Shown here: positions 18,192 to 27,792 of the stretch, one piece after another
Layout: every line of letters begins with the position of its first letter
How positions within the stretch are numbered: the stretch's first letter is position 1
Assembly (NCBI RefSeq): GCF_030693485.1
Contig: NZ_JAUYAN010000180.1
Location: 35,106 to 99,105 of the forward strand
Length of the DNA: 64,000 nt
Source: Bradyrhizobium sp.
GTDB lineage: Bacteria > Pseudomonadota > Alphaproteobacteria > Rhizobiales > Xanthobacteraceae
Direction: 5' to 3'
Notes under the pieces: generated by a model
What the model was told of the DNA's origin: nothing
The model's input: only the letters and a program-made list of their open reading frames with translations
Databases searched by the model: none
Made by a program: the position numbers and the translations under genes

Positions 18192-18452
18192 ATGGCTGAA
18201 ATCACTCAGTTCATTGCATTGGCTTTCGATCTCGTTGATGGCGGGCTTGTTCCGAGTGAAACCGTTGACTGCGCAAGTCCCGCCCTCGCGATCCAAACGG
18301 CGCAAGGGCAGTGGAAACTGTTCGGTCACGCCGGAGCCATAGCGTTCAGCCGTACCAGCGATTTCGAGCAGGGCAAATTCAACCACAGGTTGGTGCTGCG
18401 CCGGTTTGGGCAGGTGCCCGATGAGTACGCCAATGAGGATGCGGACCGGTGA
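18192..18452 (+). CDS. Small conserved-type hypothetical protein (86 aa)
   Basis: 86 residues starting MAEITQFIALAFDLVDGGLV, with a WKLFGHAGAIAFSRTSDFEQGKFN core. It has the look of a compact conserved soluble domain common in rhizobia. I know no function. It stands alone, facing the reverse gene at 18827. Confidence 0.6.
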   Translation: MAEITQFIALAFDLVDGGLVPSETVDCASPALAIQTAQGQWKLFGHAGAIAFSRTSDFEQGKFNHRLVLRRFGQVPDEYANEDADR

Positions 18453-18497
18453 GTTCCCTGCCGACGCTGTGGCGCTTCGCTCTGTCGATCGCCGGGC

Positions 18498-18827
18498 TTA
18501 CGGCGACGGCCCCCTGGACGGGTCCGTGATCGCAGCGCGAATTCCGGTCAATACGGAATTGAAATGCTTGTCGCGTTCCCGATCGAAGCGCTGCTGATGG
18601 GCGCGAAAAGCCGCGACCCTGCCTTCAATTTCTTCGCGAATGGGGCTCCGGGCAACGGGTAATCTGCGCGGGGGGTCCGCGACTTCAACCGGCGATTCAA
18701 GCGTTTCAAAAACCACGGGGGACACGAGGGAAGCGGGCGGCTCAACCTGAACATCAGCCTCCGGCTTCTTCCCGGTGACAGCCTGCACAAATGCCATTGT
18801 TTGCGCGATTAAGAGATCGCGCTCCAT
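18498..18827 (-). CDS. Hypothetical protein (109 aa)
   Basis: From MERDLLIAQTMAFVQAVTGKKPE through a Pro/Val-rich linker to a helical, charged C-terminus (IREEIEGRVAAFRAHQQRFDRERDKHF). Earlier in-frame ATGs (18839, 18851) are possible starts. No motif I can name; the C-terminus may form a coiled coil. Confidence 0.5.
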   Translation of the reverse strand: MERDLLIAQTMAFVQAVTGKKPEADVQVEPPASLVSPVVFETLESPVEVADPPRRLPVARSPIREEIEGRVAAFRAHQQRFDRERDKHFNSVLTGIRAAITDPSRGPSP

Positions 18828-18958
18828 TACCCACTTCATTACGCACCTCACCCGGGCCTGATTCCAGCAAAAAGCGGGGGATTAATCAAGCCGGTTTTTT
18901 CGCCACCCGTGCCGCGTCACGCCCCGGGCTTCTGTTTTCCCGCAGGCATGACCATCCC

Positions 18959-19144
18959 TCAGCGGACGCTGACAAATGCACCCCACAGGGCAGCGAGAAT
19001 GGCGCCCGCCAGAACGTAAGTTGGACTCCGACAGAACGTGCTGCCATATCGGCACATTTCGACGCCAAGCGTGCCAATTTCCTGATTACCGGCGGCATAG
19101 AACAAGGCAGACAAGATCGCCAGTACGGCGGCCACAAAGTACAT
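18959..19144 (-). CDS. Small two-helix membrane protein
   Basis: 61 residues with two hydrophobic spans, MYFVAAVLAILSALFYAAG and YVLAGAILAALWGAFVSVR, joined by a loop holding two Cys (MCRYGSTFCRSP). The start at 19144 is used because the first membrane helix begins there. Function unknown. Confidence 0.55.
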   Translation of the reverse strand: MYFVAAVLAILSALFYAAGNQEIGTLGVEMCRYGSTFCRSPTYVLAGAILAALWGAFVSVR

Positions 19145-19367
19145 GGAGACACCCCGGAGCTGTTTTCCCTGGCAGAGTCCGCGCAATCATTCCGCGCAGG
19201 AGCCGCATATCCTGTGGCTCAAGGTTTAAGCAGCCGTGACATCGAGGCGTGGAATTTTCGCGAAAATTTGCTTCAACAAGGCGACAAATTGTTCGGAACG
19301 GATGGTCCGGCCAAAGCCGATTCAACGATGGTTGGAGGCGGAGCGGACGTGCCGGTATCCGTCCGAC

Positions 19368-21182
19368 TTACAGGCATTGCGCCAGCGCTCTTTCGGGACA
19401 GAGCTTGAAGGAGTTCGACAGCGAAAACAGCACGCGTGCGCTGCGCGTCGTGTTGTCGAGCGCGCGATAGTTCAGTGGCGCGGCCACTGCGATGTCCGCC
19501 CGCAGATCGTTGCCCAGGAAGAGCCGAGCGCCAAGACCGACAGAGGTGAGTGCAAAACCATCGGTGTAGCTGTATCCGTGATTCCAGGCGGTTCCGGCAT
19601 CGACGAAGCCGTAGAACTGATAGCCCGTCAGATATTTGAAAGTGAGCTTCTGATCGAAACGCAATTCGAACGAACCGGCCATGGCGTTGTCGCCGCTGAT
19701 CGCGGCGCTGCCGTAGCCGCGCCCGAAGACCGCCCCGCCCAAATAGAACTGCTGCGAGGTGAACAACGGGCCGGAGGCAAGCTGGCCGGCCCCTGACAGC
19801 TTCACCGACCATGCATCGGACAGCGTCTGGTACCGTGTGAAGCCGAGGTTCAGCACCGAGAACGTGCTGGATGCGCCGTCGCGGGACACAAGAAAATCGC
19901 CCGAGCGCGAGGCGCCGAAGACGTCGAGACCCTGACGCCATGTCGCCGTCAGATAATTCGTGCCGCCGAAATCGTCTTGCAACCGGTAGTCTGCGGTCAG
20001 GCGGATGGTGCGAATGTGATCCATATAGAACGCGCCAAAGACGTCCTTCTCGGTGACGTTGGTAAAGGCCAGCGCTCCGGTGACCGTCAGAGTCGATTTT
20101 TGCGCTTGCAGCGGGACGACGCTGCCGCGCACCTCGAATGACTCGGTCGTAGTGACGTCGTTGTCCAGGCGGCGGATGTCGCCGGGCCGGACCTCGCTAT
20201 ATAGCATGGACGCACCAAGCTGCGCTCCGTCGGTGCCGACAGGCACGTCATAGGACAGCCGGCCGAACGCCAGTTGGCGCGGATCGTTGGTGATGGTCGA
20301 AAGGTTGACCGCGAGCACGTCGCCGGGTGCGAGGTAGGAATTGAACGCGCCCGCCGCATAGGTCTGCCAGGGACCGACCGACGACGAGCCGAGATTATCA
20401 ATCCCGAACGAAGTGAAGATGCGCCAGGTTTTCAGATGAACGACGAGGCGAAAGCGCCCGCTGCCGAGGCCGATCTCTTCGAGTTCGGTATCGGTGACGC
20501 GCACGCCCGGCCGACCATTGATAAGTAACAATTGCCGTTCCAGCGTCGTCAAGCGCGACGGCTGTTCGGCCAGCACCGGGCCGAGCAGGGGCCGCACGCC
20601 GAATTGCTCGGCGCCGTCGCCCTTAAACGCCACTTCCGTGATGCCGCCTTCGATCACCTGAAGGCGGACATGGCCACCCTGAATGTTCTGGGGCGGCACG
20701 ATGGCACGGCTCAGGTGAAATCCGGCCGCGCGGTAGAGGTCGCTGACCGCCGAGGCGATCGCCGCGAGGTCGGCCTGCGAGACCTTTTTTTCGAGGTAAG
20801 GTTGATAGGTCCTTGCGATATCTTCGTGCGGAATTGCGCTGGCGCCGGTTAACGAAACCTTACGGAGAACGACCAGCGGTGTGGAATCCGCAGGCGCCTC
20901 CGCGCGCGATACACGTGGGATTTGCACGCCGGACCGGGCGGCGGCCGCGGCCTGCTCGGATTGCAACGCGTCGAAACGTTTTTCGGTCTGCCGGGGGTCG
21001 AAGCCCGGCTGGCTGGCCTGCTGCGCCGTTGCCGGGTCTGGGACGATGACAGCCTGCATCAGAAAAGCGGCAAGGGCGGAGCGGGCGAGACCAGTCCCCC
21101 GGCGTCCGCTCGCTGACGGCGCCGCATATCCGTAGTTCCACGGATAGATCCGACTGCTTCCCTGCTGAGCAACTACACGCAT
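19368..21182 (-). CDS. TpsB outer-membrane transporter (ShlB/FhaC/HecB family)
   Basis: 604 residues. An N-terminal extension and signal-like segment end near DPATAQQ. A ShlB-type POTRA region follows (VSLTGASAIPHEDIARTYQPY; IQGGHVRLQVIEGGITEVAF), then a 16-strand-type barrel with FGRGYGSAAISGDNAM, the conserved RGY loop, and an aromatic-poor C-terminal strand. Such proteins secrete a TpsA exoprotein across the outer membrane. No TpsA with a haemagglutination domain lies in the window. It diverges from the FecR-domain gene with a 127-base gap. Confidence 0.88.
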   Translation of the reverse strand: MRVVAQQGSSRIYPWNYGYAAPSASGRRGTGLARSALAAFLMQAVIVPDPATAQQASQPGFDPRQTEKRFDALQSEQAAAAARSGVQIPRVSRAEAPADSTPLVVLRKVSLTGASAIPHEDIARTYQPYLEKKVSQADLAAIASAVSDLYRAAGFHLSRAIVPPQNIQGGHVRLQVIEGGITEVAFKGDGAEQFGVRPLLGPVLAEQPSRLTTLERQLLLINGRPGVRVTDTELEEIGLGSGRFRLVVHLKTWRIFTSFGIDNLGSSSVGPWQTYAAGAFNSYLAPGDVLAVNLSTITNDPRQLAFGRLSYDVPVGTDGAQLGASMLYSEVRPGDIRRLDNDVTTTESFEVRGSVVPLQAQKSTLTVTGALAFTNVTEKDVFGAFYMDHIRTIRLTADYRLQDDFGGTNYLTATWRQGLDVFGASRSGDFLVSRDGASSTFSVLNLGFTRYQTLSDAWSVKLSGAGQLASGPLFTSQQFYLGGAVFGRGYGSAAISGDNAMAGSFELRFDQKLTFKYLTGYQFYGFVDAGTAWNHGYSYTDGFALTSVGLGARLFLGNDLRADIAVAAPLNYRALDNTTRSARVLFSLSNSFKLCPERALAQCL

Positions 21183-21309
21183 GATTTTTCATAGGATTTT
21201 ATGGTCAATGAATCGTTAAGGGGCCTGCTTGATCCCGGGGTTTCCACTCACTCAATGTTGAAACATTTGCGGTAGGTCTAAAGGGCATTTCAGACAAGCG
21301 GAGGTTTTC

Positions 21310-22515
21310 ATGATTGCGACTGGCCGGCTTTTGCGCATCCTGGTGATGACGCTTGTCGTGGGAACCGCTTCCAGTGCGCTCGCCGCGGACGAGGGCGCCT
21401 GGTCGGTCAGCAAATCATCCGGCGAAGTCTGGATGACCACGACCGGCGCCCAGCCGGTTTCGCTCGGCAAGGAAGAGCTACTGAAACCGGGCGACAGCAT
21501 TCGTACCGGCCGCAACGGCCGGGTGCTGCTGGTTCGCGGCGAGGAGACCATCATGGTTTCGCCGAACTCGGTGATCGGCCTGCCCGCGGAAAAGAAGGAG
21601 GGACTGGCGACAACCATCGTGCAGCGGGCCGGTTCGATCCTGCTGGAAGTGGAAAAGCGCAACGTCAAACATTTCGAGGTTGAGACGCCGTACCTCGCCG
21701 CAGTCGTCAAGGGCACCCAGTTTCGTGTCTCCGTGAACGCCACCTCCACCAGCGTCGACGTCATCAAGGGTCAAGTCCAGGTCGCCGACTTCAAGTCCGG
21801 CCAGATCGCGCAAGTAATGCCGGGGCAGCACGCGACCGCCTTCGCGCAGGGCAATTCGGGCCTTTCCCTGGGTGGATCCGGCACCTTCAGTCCGATCGAA
21901 CGCGGCCAGCCGCGCGCTCCGACGATCGACCGGGTTCCGGTTCCGAAGTCGGGCCTCACGGTACCACGCCACGCTGCCAATGGCCCGGCGATCCGCGCGA
22001 TCGGACAGGGTAACCCGGCGACGACCGCCAAACCCGGCCGCGCATCGCTGCAACCACAACGCAATGCAATGGGTGTGTCGACGAGGCACTCTCCGACCCG
22101 GATTTCCTCGTCGCTGGGCGAGGTCCGGTTGAATATCCACCGGGTCACCAACGGTATCGCCCGCGGTTCGGCGCAGTCGCATGGCGCGACGAGAAGCGTG
22201 GCCAGCCGGGATACCATCTGGGGTCCGCGGAATGCCGTGGCTACTGCGATGGCAAATGGCTCCAGCAATGCGAGTGGCGCAGATAACGGAAATGGCAACG
22301 CAGGTGGCGTGGCCGGTTCGGGCGCAGCCGGTGCGATAGCGGCTACGGCTTCGCCGGTGGGTGGAAACGGAAACGGCAATAACGGCAACGGCAATGGCAA
22401 CGGAAACGGGAACGGGAACAACGGGAACGGCAATGGCAACGGCGGCGCGAACGGCGGAGGCAATGGCAATGGCAATGGCAACGGCAATGGCAATGGCCGC
22501 GGCCGCGGTCGCTAA
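21310..22515 (+). CDS. FecR-domain secreted protein with Gly/Asn-rich tail
   Basis: 401 residues. Signal peptide (RLLRILVMTLVVGTASSALA). A FecR-type domain around residues 50-160: LKPGDSIRTGRNGRVLLVRG, ETIMVSPNSVIGL, FEVETPYLAAVVKGTQFRV, VDVIKGQVQV. The second half is disordered, ending in a GNGNGN repeat and RGRGR. It is not the anti-sigma type, having no cytoplasmic anti-sigma helix. It lies just before the CHASE2 enzyme in the same direction, so a periplasmic partner or sensor role for that CHASE2 domain is plausible. Confidence 0.85.
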   Translation: MIATGRLLRILVMTLVVGTASSALAADEGAWSVSKSSGEVWMTTTGAQPVSLGKEELLKPGDSIRTGRNGRVLLVRGEETIMVSPNSVIGLPAEKKEGLATTIVQRAGSILLEVEKRNVKHFEVETPYLAAVVKGTQFRVSVNATSTSVDVIKGQVQVADFKSGQIAQVMPGQHATAFAQGNSGLSLGGSGTFSPIERGQPRAPTIDRVPVPKSGLTVPRHAANGPAIRAIGQGNPATTAKPGRASLQPQRNAMGVSTRHSPTRISSSLGEVRLNIHRVTNGIARGSAQSHGATRSVASRDTIWGPRNAVATAMANGSSNASGADNGNGNAGGVAGSGAAGAIAATASPVGGNGNGNNGNGNGNGNGNGNNGNGNGNGGANGGGNGNGNGNGNGNGRGRGR

Positions 22516-22599
22516 CGCGTTGCTGCCTGGCACAGGCTTGACCGGATAGATCGAAGGGGGCGCGCTTCCTGGTTGGGAGGCGTGCAGGGGGGGGTTAAC

Positions 22600-25368
22600 G
22601 TGAAACACTACCGGCCGCATATCTTTGTGGTGGTTGCGCTGGTGATCGTGCTGTCGTCAGGCTGGCATGGCGCGTTTCGCAGCGCACTGACCGATCTGCG
22701 GTTCGCGTGGCAGTCGCGCCAGGCCAGCGGCGACATTGTCGTGGTAGCGATCGATGCGCCGTCGATCGAAAAAATCGGAGTTTGGCCCTGGCCGCGCCGG
22801 TTCCACGCCGACCTGTTGCGTCGGCTGGAAAGCGCCGACGTAAAGGACGTGGTCTTCGATGTCGATTTCTCGACGCCGTCCGATACTGCGTCGGACCAGG
22901 CATTCGTCGAGGCGCTTCGGGCAACGGGCGGATCCGTCATATTGCCGGCTTTCAAGCAGCCGGCTGCCGACGCCGGAAACGCAAAGCCCGTCCACGTCAA
23001 TCGTCCACTCGGTCAATTCGGCGAGCACTCGTGGACTGCCGTCGTCAATGTCGCGGTCGAACGTGACGGACTTGTCCGTCGTTACCCATTCGGCGATACA
23101 CTCGACGGGGAGTTTCATCCCTCGATGGGGGCCGCACTGGCGGGGCAGCACGCTGCAAAGAGCGCCCCGTTCCTGATCGACTTCGGTATTCGCACCGCCT
23201 CGATTCCGGTCGTTTCCTACGTCGATGTGCTGCGCGGCGAAGAGGCCGCCCTGAACCGGCTGAAGGGCAAGAAGGTCATCATCGGCGGTACCGCGCTCGA
23301 ACTCGGCGATCGTTTCAGCGTCCCCAACGGCGGGGTTATCGCCGGGCCAATCCTGCAAACCCTCGCCGCCGAATCTATCCTGCAGAACCGCACGCTGCGC
23401 TGGACTTCCGACGTCGTGACGCTGGCGGGGTTATGCGTTATCTCGCTGATCATGATGTTCTCGTGGCGTCGCGTTTCCGCGGGCGCCCGGGTGATCGTTC
23501 TGGTCGTGATGGCCGCCGCCGCCGAAGCCATTGCCATGCTGCTGCAGGCAAAATTTCCTCTTGTGCTTGACACCTCGCTCTTTTTGACTGCGATCGCCGT
23601 ATACATGGCCGCCATCGCACTCGACGAAATCGACTTTCGGGACCTGCTGGGCCGGATCGCCGAAAATCGCTTTCAGCGCATCGCGATGTCGCTGGGCGAC
23701 GGTCTGGTGTGCACCGATTACAATCACCGGATCACGGTGTGGAATCCCGGGGCGGTCGCGATCTTCGGCTACGAGCCCGATGAAATGATCGGAAAACCGT
23801 TCGATTCGATTTGCGCCGCGCCAGCCATGGCTGCGGCTGGTTCGATTTCGACTTTCGAAGCGGCTTATGCCCGGTCGCAACAGCCGGGTGGCGTGGTAAT
23901 GGAGTTCGACGGGTTGCGAAGGAACGGCGAGGTGTTTCCAGTCGAGGCCTGCGTCTCCGGTTGGCAGGGTACCGACGGCTTTCAGTACGGCGCGATCCTG
24001 CGCGACATCTCGGTTCGGAAACGCGAAGCCGAGCGCATCAGGTATCTGGCGGAATACGACTCGCTTACAGGGCTCGCCAACCGCGATACGCTTCACGACA
24101 GTCTGTCGGTGATGATCTTCAACGCAGAAAAGCAGGCCGCAGAAGTGGCGCTGCTGGTTGTTGGCCTCGACGGATTCCAGCAGATCAATGACATGCTCGG
24201 ACACGCCTGCGGCGATAGCGTGCTGCGTGCTGTATCCGAACGCCTGAAAGCCGAGATTGCTGGTGCGGGAATCGTGGCGCGCTTGAGCGGCGATGAATTC
24301 GCGATCGCCATTCCTGGCGCTGCCATGACCGGAACGGCTGTACAGCTATCCGAACGCATCGCGCTCACATTCGCTACACCTCTCCTGGTCGGAATGCGGC
24401 TGCACCGTCTCAAGGCCAGCATCGGGGCCGCCGTCTATCCCCGCGATGGCGGTACGGCCGAAGAATTGCTGAGCAACAGCCATCTCGCATTTTGCCGCGC
24501 CAAGGCGACCAAGCGGGGCGGGCATGTGGTATTCGAAGCCGCCATCCGGCATGAACTTGAATCGCGTCTGACGCTGGAGACGGAACTGGCCCGCGCCGCC
24601 GAGCGGAATGAATTCGAACTGTTCTATCAGCCGCAGGTTCGTCTCGCGGATGGGGGCTTGGTCGGCGCGGAAGCCCTTATTCGCTGGCGCCATCCCGTCC
24701 GCGGCCTGGTCTCGCCAGCCGAATTCATGCCGGTCGTCAATACATCCTCCATTTCGGAGCGCATTGCGGGATGGGTTCTGGAAACCGCATGCCGGCAGGC
24801 GCGGATCTGGGAGCGGGCCGGCCATCGCATCCGTGTCGGCATCAATCTTTCGCCTTCGCAGCTCCAGTCAGGTGACTTTGCAGCATCGGTCGCCGAGATG
24901 CTCGACCTCACCGGCCTGGCGCCTTCGCTGCTCGAACTCGAGCTAACCGAGGACATTCTGCTGCTGGACGAACAGCGGGTGCTCGATACATTCCTGAGGA
25001 TTCAGGAACTCGGCGTGCGTGTCGTCTTCGACGATTTCGGCACCGGCTATGCCAGCCTGAGCTATCTCAAGAAGTTCCCGCTGGACGGGCTCAAGATCGA
25101 CCGCTCCTTCGTGCTCGAACTGCATGTCGATTCCGACGATGCGGCCATCGTCAGTTCGACGGTCGGCCTCAGCAAGAAACTCGGCCTGTCGGTGATTGCC
25201 GAAGGTATCGAAAACCGCGCCACCGTCGATGTGCTGGTGAGCATGGGATGCGAGGAAGGGCAGGGCTATTTCTTCGGCCGGCCGATGCCGGCTCAAGCGT
25301 TCGAGGACCAGTTCCTCACCGTGCGTGTCCCCGCTACCCGCGTGCTTGAAGCAAGCGAGCTTGCGTAG
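22600..25368 (+). CDS. CHASE2-PAS-GGDEF-EAL membrane c-di-GMP enzyme
   Basis: About 922 residues. Membrane helix 1 near residues 4-20, periplasmic CHASE2 domain (VVVAIDAPSIEKIGVWPWPR), membrane helices near 275-345, PAS domain (LGDGLVCTDYNHRITVWN), GGDEF domain with the site RLSGDEF, then EAL domain with AEALIRW, INLSPSQL, ELTEDILL, FDDFGTGYASLSYLKK, KIDRSFV and AEGIEN. All EAL catalytic residues look present, so phosphodiesterase activity is likely; SGDEF may be active or regulatory. GTG at 22600 after a G-run is preferred; a TTG at 22573 is possible. Confidence 0.9.
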   Translation: MKHYRPHIFVVVALVIVLSSGWHGAFRSALTDLRFAWQSRQASGDIVVVAIDAPSIEKIGVWPWPRRFHADLLRRLESADVKDVVFDVDFSTPSDTASDQAFVEALRATGGSVILPAFKQPAADAGNAKPVHVNRPLGQFGEHSWTAVVNVAVERDGLVRRYPFGDTLDGEFHPSMGAALAGQHAAKSAPFLIDFGIRTASIPVVSYVDVLRGEEAALNRLKGKKVIIGGTALELGDRFSVPNGGVIAGPILQTLAAESILQNRTLRWTSDVVTLAGLCVISLIMMFSWRRVSAGARVIVLVVMAAAAEAIAMLLQAKFPLVLDTSLFLTAIAVYMAAIALDEIDFRDLLGRIAENRFQRIAMSLGDGLVCTDYNHRITVWNPGAVAIFGYEPDEMIGKPFDSICAAPAMAAAGSISTFEAAYARSQQPGGVVMEFDGLRRNGEVFPVEACVSGWQGTDGFQYGAILRDISVRKREAERIRYLAEYDSLTGLANRDTLHDSLSVMIFNAEKQAAEVALLVVGLDGFQQINDMLGHACGDSVLRAVSERLKAEIAGAGIVARLSGDEFAIAIPGAAMTGTAVQLSERIALTFATPLLVGMRLHRLKASIGAAVYPRDGGTAEELLSNSHLAFCRAKATKRGGHVVFEAAIRHELESRLTLETELARAAERNEFELFYQPQVRLADGGLVGAEALIRWRHPVRGLVSPAEFMPVVNTSSISERIAGWVLETACRQARIWERAGHRIRVGINLSPSQLQSGDFAASVAEMLDLTGLAPSLLELELTEDILLLDEQRVLDTFLRIQELGVRVVFDDFGTGYASLSYLKKFPLDGLKIDRSFVLELHVDSDDAAIVSSTVGLSKKLGLSVIAEGIENRATVDVLVSMGCEEGQGYFFGRPMPAQAFEDQFLTVRVPATRVLEASELA

Positions 25369-25391
25369 GCAAGGGACCTGCTTCGTGCGAG

Positions 25392-25700
25392 CTAGGGCAC
25401 ATCGACGCTGTTGTTGTCCTCGCCGACGCGTCTCGGGCCGGCCAGCCTGAGCGCGGCGTCAATTCTTGACTGAACGCGGCGGGCGGCCATGGCGGCAAGC
25501 CTGGTTCTGGTCTTGCCGGCCTTGACGTCATCGCCGATCTGGAATTGCCATTGCCAGACGTCCGGCTCGACGGTCGGCGCGACGCCGTATGGGACGCCTC
25601 TATGGATCACAGAAAGGTTCCATGTCGAGAAAATGCGCCCGAGGAACGATATTTCGGTTCCCCAATCAATCCGCGAAACTACCGGACTATGCCCGGCCAC
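25392..25700 (-). CDS. Hypothetical protein (102 aa)
   Basis: 102 residues: a strand-rich first half (VWQWQFQIGDDVKAGKTRTRL) and a final helix (AAMAARRVQSRIDAALRLAG). It resembles a short protein family frequent in Bradyrhizobium, known to me only as hypothetical. It is transcribed towards the CHASE2 gene. Confidence 0.55.
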   Translation of the reverse strand: MAGHSPVVSRIDWGTEISFLGRIFSTWNLSVIHRGVPYGVAPTVEPDVWQWQFQIGDDVKAGKTRTRLAAMAARRVQSRIDAALRLAGPRRVGEDNNSVDVP

Positions 25701-25728
25701 TTCAGCGCCGCGCGGTCGAACGGCAAAC

Positions 25729-25816
25729 TTGACGTGTCGGGCAAATCAGGCGCATTTTGACAGCGTTGCAGGAATCTCAGAGCCCGCGTCGGGAAACCGG
25801 CCGCGGGCTTTCTCAA
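25729..25816 (+). repeat. Promoter/hairpin repeat, copy A (diverged)
   Basis: First of four copies of an ~85-bp element. The 5' half has TTGACG followed by TGTCGGGCAAATCA; the 3' half has the stem AGCCCGCG (25781-25788) and CGCGGGCT (25802-25809), followed by TTTCTC. The middle has drifted from the other copies. See copy C for the proposed transcript. Confidence 0.7.
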
Positions 25817-25904
25817 TCAGGAGCACCACACGTTTGGGGGCGATTGTGACCTTGAACGTGGACGTCCTCGCAGTATAGCTTTGGAGCAGTTGGAGGACAT
25901 TCGA

Positions 25905-26840
25905 ATGGCAAGGGCCGCGCACGTCCGGCCAGTCTGTCGCGTGGCGTTCGCCGGATTGGTGCTGGTTTGCTTTTCCGGCCTCGCCTTGGGCAAGGACGCC
26001 GATGACGGCGACGATGAATCGGTAAAGGCCGCCACGACGCCGAACCTCTATCTGGACCTGAGGACGAACTACGGCACCTTTCCGGCCGGCTCGCTCTCGA
26101 TCGGCTTCGGCGGCATCGGGACGCTCAACGGCCATCCAGCGCTGTCGGCCCTCGCGGACTTTTCGAGATTTTCGAACCTCACGACGCTACCGGCCTTTTC
26201 GTCACCGTCCAGCCAGAGCGTCGGGCTCGATGTTCCCCTTACGAGCGATCTCAATGACCGGTTTTCTGTGTATGGCGGCTTCAGTGCCAGCGCGTCGCGC
26301 ACCGACCTGTCCGACTGGTCCGCACTCACGATCTACAGCTGGAACGTCGGTTTCCAGGCCGACGTCTATCAGCAGAACGGCGGATCCATTCCGACAATTA
26401 CCGTGCAGTCGACGCTGACACTGCCGGTGCCACACGCCGTGCTGCCCACGACCTCGCTCAACACCATTGTCGAGTTCGCCTACGCCCTGAACACCGACGA
26501 AACCCGGGGGCTGCTGGCTGGCGTCCAGCACACCGGGGTTGCGGTGGACTCCGCTTTGGTCAGGATCAACCCCAATATCGTCGGCTACGTCGGCGGTTAC
26601 TACCAGTGGGACAACAACTGGAAGTTCACCGGTCGCGTCGGGGTTCAATCCTTTGGCGGCGCGCAACTTCTCAACCGGACGCCGTTCGAGTCTTTCACCC
26701 AGCCGATCGTCAGGCTCGACCTCGACCGGATGGATGACGATGACAACCGCCTGTTCGGCGTGACGGCGGTGATCTCGTGGGTGCCGAAGCCCTCCTATCA
26801 GTTGACGGTGAGAACGCCGCTTTACCTGGTGAAGAACTAG
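25905..26840 (+). CDS. Secreted beta-strand-rich, probable outer-membrane protein
   Basis: 311 residues. Signal peptide (VAFAGLVLVCFSGLALG) then KDADDGDDESV. The rest alternates in barrel-like strands (VYGGFSASASRTDLSDW; YVGGYYQWDNNWKFTGRVGVQ) and ends in a strand, YQLTVRTPLYLVKN. It resembles unannotated transporter-like outer-membrane proteins. The ATG at 25905 has TTGGAGGAC 6 bases upstream. Repeat copies A and B flank it. Confidence 0.65.
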   Translation: MARAAHVRPVCRVAFAGLVLVCFSGLALGKDADDGDDESVKAATTPNLYLDLRTNYGTFPAGSLSIGFGGIGTLNGHPALSALADFSRFSNLTTLPAFSSPSSQSVGLDVPLTSDLNDRFSVYGGFSASASRTDLSDWSALTIYSWNVGFQADVYQQNGGSIPTITVQSTLTLPVPHAVLPTTSLNTIVEFAYALNTDETRGLLAGVQHTGVAVDSALVRINPNIVGYVGGYYQWDNNWKFTGRVGVQSFGGAQLLNRTPFESFTQPIVRLDLDRMDDDDNRLFGVTAVISWVPKPSYQLTVRTPLYLVKN

Positions 26841-26866
26841 CGCGCCTTCCGCGCGCCAGAAATGTT

Positions 26867-26950
26867 TTGACACGTCGGGCAAATCACCGGCATAAATTCA
26901 GCATCGCAGAAATAGTGGAACCCGCGCCGGAACCGGCTGCGGGTTCTTTC
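26867..26950 (+). repeat. Promoter/hairpin repeat, copy B
   Basis: TTGACA at 26867-26872, then CGTCGGGCAAATCACCGG, then CATAAA (26891-26896). The stem is GAACCCGC (26918-26925) and GCGGGTTC (26939-26946), followed by TTTCG. Relative to copies A and C the G-C pair AGC/GCT is A-T (AAC/GTT), a paired change. Confidence 0.75.
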
Positions 26951-27050
26951 GTATCGGAGGTTTGAATCGGGCGGTCATTGCCGTCACATCTCCTTTGTGC
27001 CGCCGCAATTTCGCAGTCCCGTGGCCCGCGCTGGGCTCAAGGATGTCGCG

Positions 27051-27401
27051 ATGAAACAACTGTTCGTGGGCGCGCTGATCGCAGCTTCATTTTTCCCGTT
27101 TGTGGCAAGCGCACAAGAGCGTGCCGGAAGTGCTGCCCTGGGCGCGGTATCGGGTGCCGTCGTGTTGGGACCGATCGGCGCGGTGGCGGGTGCGTTCATC
27201 GGATACACCGCAGGACCCTCGATCGCGCGCTCCTGGGGAATGCAGCGATCCTCATCGCGATCCCGCGCAAGGCATGCAACACAATCCGGTCCCGCGCCCC
27301 AGCGACAAGCAGCCGCCGCGACAAATTCGCCGCCACCGGTCAGGACGTCGCCGCTTCCGGCCAAGAGAGCCGCGCCGCCACCGGTTCAGGGGTTTGAATA
27401 G
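27051..27401 (+). CDS. Small exported glycine-zipper protein
   Basis: 116 residues. Signal peptide MKQLFVGALIAASFFPFVASA; a Gly/Ala-rich hydrophobic zipper (LGAVSGAVVLGPIGAVAGAFIGYTAG); then a basic, Pro/Ala-rich tail. Similar small envelope proteins are common in Bradyrhizobium. The ATG at 27051 fits the signal peptide. Confidence 0.6.
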   Translation: MKQLFVGALIAASFFPFVASAQERAGSAALGAVSGAVVLGPIGAVAGAFIGYTAGPSIARSWGMQRSSSRSRARHATQSGPAPQRQAAAATNSPPPVRTSPLPAKRAAPPPVQGFE

Positions 27402-27444
27402 AACCGGCTTGTACCCCGGCGATCGGCCGCCGCAACGAAGACAT

Positions 27445-27530
27445 TTGACACGTCGGGCAAATCACCGGCATAATCTCACCATCGCAAGAATTCCAAAGCC
27501 CGCGCCGGGAAACCGGCCGCGGGCTTTTTC
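27445..27530 (+). repeat. Promoter/hairpin repeat, copy C (best preserved)
   Basis: TTGACA at 27445-27450 and CATAAT at 27469-27474 with an 18-base spacer form a plausible promoter. The stem AAGCCCGCG (27496-27504) and CGCGGGCTT (27518-27526) with inner pairs is followed by a T-run ending at 27529, a classic intrinsic terminator. If transcribed from about 27481, the product would be an RNA of ~50 nt. It lies 430 bases before the prophage terminase genes. The repeat function is inferred. Confidence 0.75.
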
Positions 27531-27792
27531 AATCCGAGTTTCCCGAATCGGACGGCGGCCGCACGTCATGGCGCACATCATCCCATGCATCGCTGCCAGA
27601 AGCGTCGCAAGCGGGACGCCGTCCGAGCCTGTTCCTGAATTCTGCCGGCGCGCGCGAACGCGCCGGGACGCGGCGTGGCAGAAGTCCACGGCCGCACGCG
27701 GCCTCCATCGGCTGGAGATACGGTTCGCGCCGGAAATGATCGCATCAAGCGATCATGCCGCACATTTATTTCATACCGAGCTGGAGGCCGAC

